NCBI GenBank assembly: GCA_018712915.1
Contig: DVGC01000023.1
Location: forward strand, 1 to 54,636
Reading direction: 5' to 3'
Origin: Candidatus Copromonas faecavium (nom. illeg.)
GTDB lineage: Bacteria; Bacillota; Clostridia; Lachnospirales; Lachnospiraceae
DNA length: 54,636 nt
A model generated the notes under the pieces. The model saw only the letters and a program-made list of their open reading frames with translations, was not told where the DNA came from and did no database searches. The position numbers and the translations under genes were made by a program. Positions 52,891-54,636 of the stretch are shown piece by piece (the first letter of the stretch is position 1; each line of letters begins with the position of its first letter).

Positions 52891-52960
52891 GTCACTTCAT
52901 AACAGATACATGCATGACCTGCCTTCTTGCCCGTCTACTTTATTGATGAGGTATATAACA

Positions 52961-53743
52961 ATGAAAAGAAAACATTTGATTTTATTAACAACTCTTTCTC
53001 TTTTTGCATTCTCTGCCCTTCCCGGCTGTGGATGCGGTGCCGTTCAAACGTCTGAACCAATCCAGACGGAAACTGCAACTGTAGAACCAGAAGCCACCTC
53101 TCAGCCTGAAGCTGAAACACAAAAGGAAAGTCCTTCCGCTTCTGAAATAGCTGAAATGAAAAATGTTGAGTCAGAAACAGAAATTGCCAGCGATGAAACA
53201 GAAGCAGAGGAAACCATTTCTGAAAATAAGGCTATCATGGAAATGGACGCTATCATGTATGCCACAACCGCTGTAAATGTAAGGCAGGAATCTTCTGTAG
53301 ATTCTGAAAAAGTTGGGAATCTGTTCAGAGGTGAAGAAGTTCATGTAACAGGAAAGACGGAAGATGGTTTATGGATGAGGATCGAGGAAGGGGAAGGAGA
53401 AGCATTTGTAGCTTCAAATTATCTCTCAACTGAGAAGCCAGTAGTTGAAGAGGAATCGCCTGCAACCTCTGAATCAGAATCAACCAGTTCAAGTGGTGGA
53501 AACACAACTCAGACAGAGACTCCTGCACCTGAACAAGAAACAGTAATTCTTGAGCCTGCTCCGGCAGAGGAAGATTTACCACCTGCACCAGCTCCTGATA
53601 ACCCGGATGCGCTTGAGAGTTTACCAATTGGAGGAAGTGCTAACGTAGGCGGGGCAGTAGATTTCTCACAAATGACTAATGGCAGTGGTACTGGTATGGG
53701 TACAGGATATGAAGGCCAAGGTACGGGAATGACATGGCAGTGA
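52961..53743 (+). CDS. Lipoprotein with one SH3b domain and acidic linkers
   Basis: A 260-residue lipoprotein. Signal sequence with lipobox ALPGC (Cys near residue 24), a Glu/Thr/Ser-rich linker, an SH3b domain (AVNVRQESSVDSEKVGNLFRGEEVHVTGKTEDGLWMRI), a second acidic Pro-rich linker and a Gly-rich end (GTGMGTGYEGQGTG). It would sit on the outer membrane face bound to the wall. ATG 52961 is preceded by GAGG; the frame upstream contains IS sequence. A possible surface or immunity-like cargo gene; function unknown. Confidence 0.75.
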   Translation: MKRKHLILLTTLSLFAFSALPGCGCGAVQTSEPIQTETATVEPEATSQPEAETQKESPSASEIAEMKNVESETEIASDETEAEETISENKAIMEMDAIMYATTAVNVRQESSVDSEKVGNLFRGEEVHVTGKTEDGLWMRIEEGEGEAFVASNYLSTEKPVVEEESPATSESESTSSSGGNTTQTETPAPEQETVILEPAPAEEDLPPAPAPDNPDALESLPIGGSANVGGAVDFSQMTNGSGTGMGTGYEGQGTGMTWQ

Positions 53744-53787
53744 TGCTTTTTATTTAGGTGATAGTTAGGCGCGTGCGACTAAAATTA

Positions 53788-53820
53788 GAGGCCATTAACA
53801 TAAAGCTAATGGCCTCTTCA
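53788..53820. terminator. Bidirectional terminator
   Basis: GAGGCCATTA (53788-53797) pairs with TAATGGCCTC (53807-53816) between convergent genes. Confidence 0.75.
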
Positions 53821-54108
53821 TTATCTAAAGGTATATAGTTTACGACGTTTACTTAAAGAAACGACATCTACATCCCTCTTACAATTAGTTATGGGGTCTA
53901 TCACATGTCCAGATTCATTTATATCGTGTAGAACTGACCTAATACTTTTTCTTTGGTCTTTCACAGTATTTTTAATAGAATCATCAATTCTGGGAAGTAC
54001 GATATTATAAATATCAGCAACAATAAAGGTATTATCTGAAGAAACGATACTAGGGTCAAACAAAATTTCTCGTACACAGGTATTAAATATTGTAGACTGA
54101 GTAGACAA
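53821..54108 (-). CDS. Small protein, unknown
   Basis: A 95-residue protein with a mostly helical composition (MSTQSTIFNTCVREILFD ... DQRKSIRSVLHDINESGHVI) and a basic end (LSKRRKLYTFR). Start is TTG at 54108 with GGGGAGG 8 bases before. No family recognised; the RSVLHDI-SGHVI part is reminiscent of short winged-helix proteins, but I cannot support that. Confidence 0.5.
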   Translation of the reverse strand: MSTQSTIFNTCVREILFDPSIVSSDNTFIVADIYNIVLPRIDDSIKNTVKDQRKSIRSVLHDINESGHVIDPITNCKRDVDVVSLSKRRKLYTFR

Positions 54109-54294
54109 AGTTTACACCTCCCCTTTAAATAAATTATATCACTTTAAGAAGAATATAACAATACTAAAAGTAAAATATTCCGGCGAAAGGTTGCCAGAAC
54201 CATTCATACTTAAGCCGATCATGACAGTAAGTCTTATTTTTGCCCTTTATGATTTAAAATGGAAGTCAAATTAACGTTTAAGCCGATTGATACA
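54109..54294. other. AT-rich gap without a gene
   Basis: TAAGCCGAT occurs twice (about 54211 and 54279). No promoter or gene found apart from the antitoxin promoter at its right edge. Confidence 0.4.
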
Positions 54295-54323
54295 TTGACA
54301 AAATGCCGGAACTGTTCTAAGAT
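54295..54323 (+). promoter_or_regulatory. Promoter of the second antitoxin-like RNA
   Basis: TTGACA (54295-54300), 17 bases, TAAGAT (54318-54323). Confidence 0.75.
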
Positions 54324-54329
54324 AAAGAT

Positions 54330-54434
54330 GTATTAAAAAGGATGCCACCAACAGCAAGTGGTTGGCTCTGGTTTATATATCAGTTATCAAAAAGACAACC
54401 GTTTACCTTTGCCTAGGGTGGTTGTCTTTTTGAT
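54330..54434 (+). ncRNA. Putative second type I antitoxin RNA
   Basis: About 105 bases ending in a perfect 15-pair stem, ATCAAAAAGACAACC (54386-54400) with GGTTGTCTTTTTGAT (54420-54434). The stem works on both strands. The RNA is antisense to the last 32 bases of the 42-codon peptide gene, including its stop in the loop. A 5' hairpin is formed by GCCACCA (about 54343) with TGGTTGGC (54359). Confidence 0.65.
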
Positions 54435-54531
54435 TATCTAAATAGCTTTTGACTGCGATGCAGGTATTGATAAGGGCCGCTAAACAGCGGAGGATATCCA
54501 AACCCATACCTAAGGCAGTCCATATGTCCAT
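54403..54531 (-). CDS. 42-residue hydrophobic peptide, putative type I toxin
   Basis: Starts MDIWTALGMGLDILRC, has one membrane helix (LAALINTCIAV) and a charged tail (KSYLDNQKDNHPRQR). GAGGAG lies 9 bases before the ATG at 54531. The stop codon (54403-54405) lies in the loop of the terminator shared with the convergent RNA. The promoter would be beyond the window edge. Small, with membrane helix and polar tail, as type I toxins are; no exact family recognised. Confidence 0.6.
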   Translation of the reverse strand: MDIWTALGMGLDILRCLAALINTCIAVKSYLDNQKDNHPRQR

Positions 54532-54636
54532 TTATGTAATCTCCTCTTTCGCAAATTTTCCATTTGAACCACCTCCAAGATTCTGGAAGTTCTCAGACGT
54601 AAATCTGGCAAAAGAGCCAACCACCGCCACTTTAGT

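Larger units (their letters stand above)
51247..52901. mobile_element. IS110/IS1111-family insertion sequence
   Basis: A DEDD transposase gene flanked by short subterminal inverted repeats, TATGAAGTGAC (51247-51257) and GTCACTTCATA (52891-52901). The presence of such repeats and a 370-base region after the gene fits the IS1111 subgroup. Exact ends lie a few bases outside the repeats and cannot be fixed; no target duplication is expected. Confidence 0.8.
46640..54636. mobile_element. Left part of an integrated mobile element (ICE, prophage or island)
   Basis: The left boundary is set by the broken gene and the adjacent outward-reading serine recombinase. Contents to the window end are AT-richer than the core and include a lysogeny-type switch, two toxin-antitoxin-like loci, a Uma2 protein, an IS and small unknown genes. 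No capsid, relaxase or replication genes are seen, so the type is unresolved. The right end and the 3' part of the broken gene lie outside the window. Confidence 0.75.

Overview
The window looks like chromosome from a spore-forming, anaerobic Firmicute of the Lachnospiraceae (Clostridia). The evidence is Gram-positive style ribosome binding sites, sigma-A type promoters with 17-base spacers, cell-wall-binding repeat proteins, a class II GalT, a PdaA-type deacetylase, cdaA-cdaR, a DUF6465 protein and a moxR-DUF58-DUF4129 operon. I cannot name the species. About 46.6 kb is ordinary core chromosome with rather high GC. The last 8 kb is AT-richer and belongs to an integrated mobile element whose right end lies outside the window.

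Layout. 0.2-3.1 kb: metY and a cardiolipin synthase. 3.2-9.3 kb: an Asp-rich wall-binding protein (minus strand), then an operon of an S-layer-homology protein and a MacA/MacB-like adaptor, ATPase and permease. 9.4-15.6 kb: a membrane dipeptidase, an SH3/NlpC-P60 wall hydrolase behind a structured leader, a patatin lipase, a tartrate/D-malate dehydrogenase-like enzyme, TrmO, and a 48-residue membrane protein. 15.7-17.5 kb: a KdpD/KdpE-like two-component pair without a kdp pump. 17.5-29.4 kb: a DUF362 ferredoxin, PdaA-like deacetylase, CPBP protease, DUF5722 glycosidase-like protein, DUF6465 protein, RsmF-type methyltransferase, RluA-type pseudouridine synthase, D,D-carboxypeptidase and a second wall-binding repeat protein. 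29.5-33.4 kb: moxR-DUF58-DUF4129 and an HD-domain protein. 33.5-35.5 kb: NusG-II protein and ApbE on the minus strand, divergent from a Gx-family membrane protein; together they resemble part of a flavin-based extracellular electron transfer locus. 35.6-45.3 kb: galT, two unknown membrane proteins, cdaA-cdaR, an HPr, a polymerase-like membrane protein, an aminotransferase and an AI-2E family permease. 45.4-45.7 kb: tRNA-Gly(CCC) and tRNA-Ala(GGC).

Mobile element (about 46.64 kb to beyond the end). A large serine recombinase has integrated into the coding sequence of a wall/spore-associated gene, which is left as a 5' fragment. Behind it come a divergent promoter with a dyad and a short RNA, a Uma2 nuclease-like protein, a small Cys-rich protein, a lysogeny-type switch (ImmA-like protease, XRE repressor and divergent Cro-like gene with repeated TTTGC-N5-GCAAA operators), an IS1111-type insertion sequence with a long 3' non-coding region, an SH3 lipoprotein and an unknown gene.

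Most interesting result. The element carries two compact loci, at 49.25-49.55 kb and 54.30-54.64 kb. Each has a tiny hydrophobic peptide gene (27 and 42 codons) transcribed towards a short RNA that has its own strong promoter. The two transcripts share one bidirectional terminator hairpin that contains the peptide stop codon. This is the architecture of type I toxin-antitoxin modules, and both also carry a matching 10-12 base motif near the 5' end of each convergent transcript.

Other observations are a dipeptidase promoter sitting in the loop of a hairpin that would mask its ribosome binding site in read-through RNA, a structured leader before the NlpC/P60 gene, and three stacked hairpins between rluA-like and dacF-like genes.
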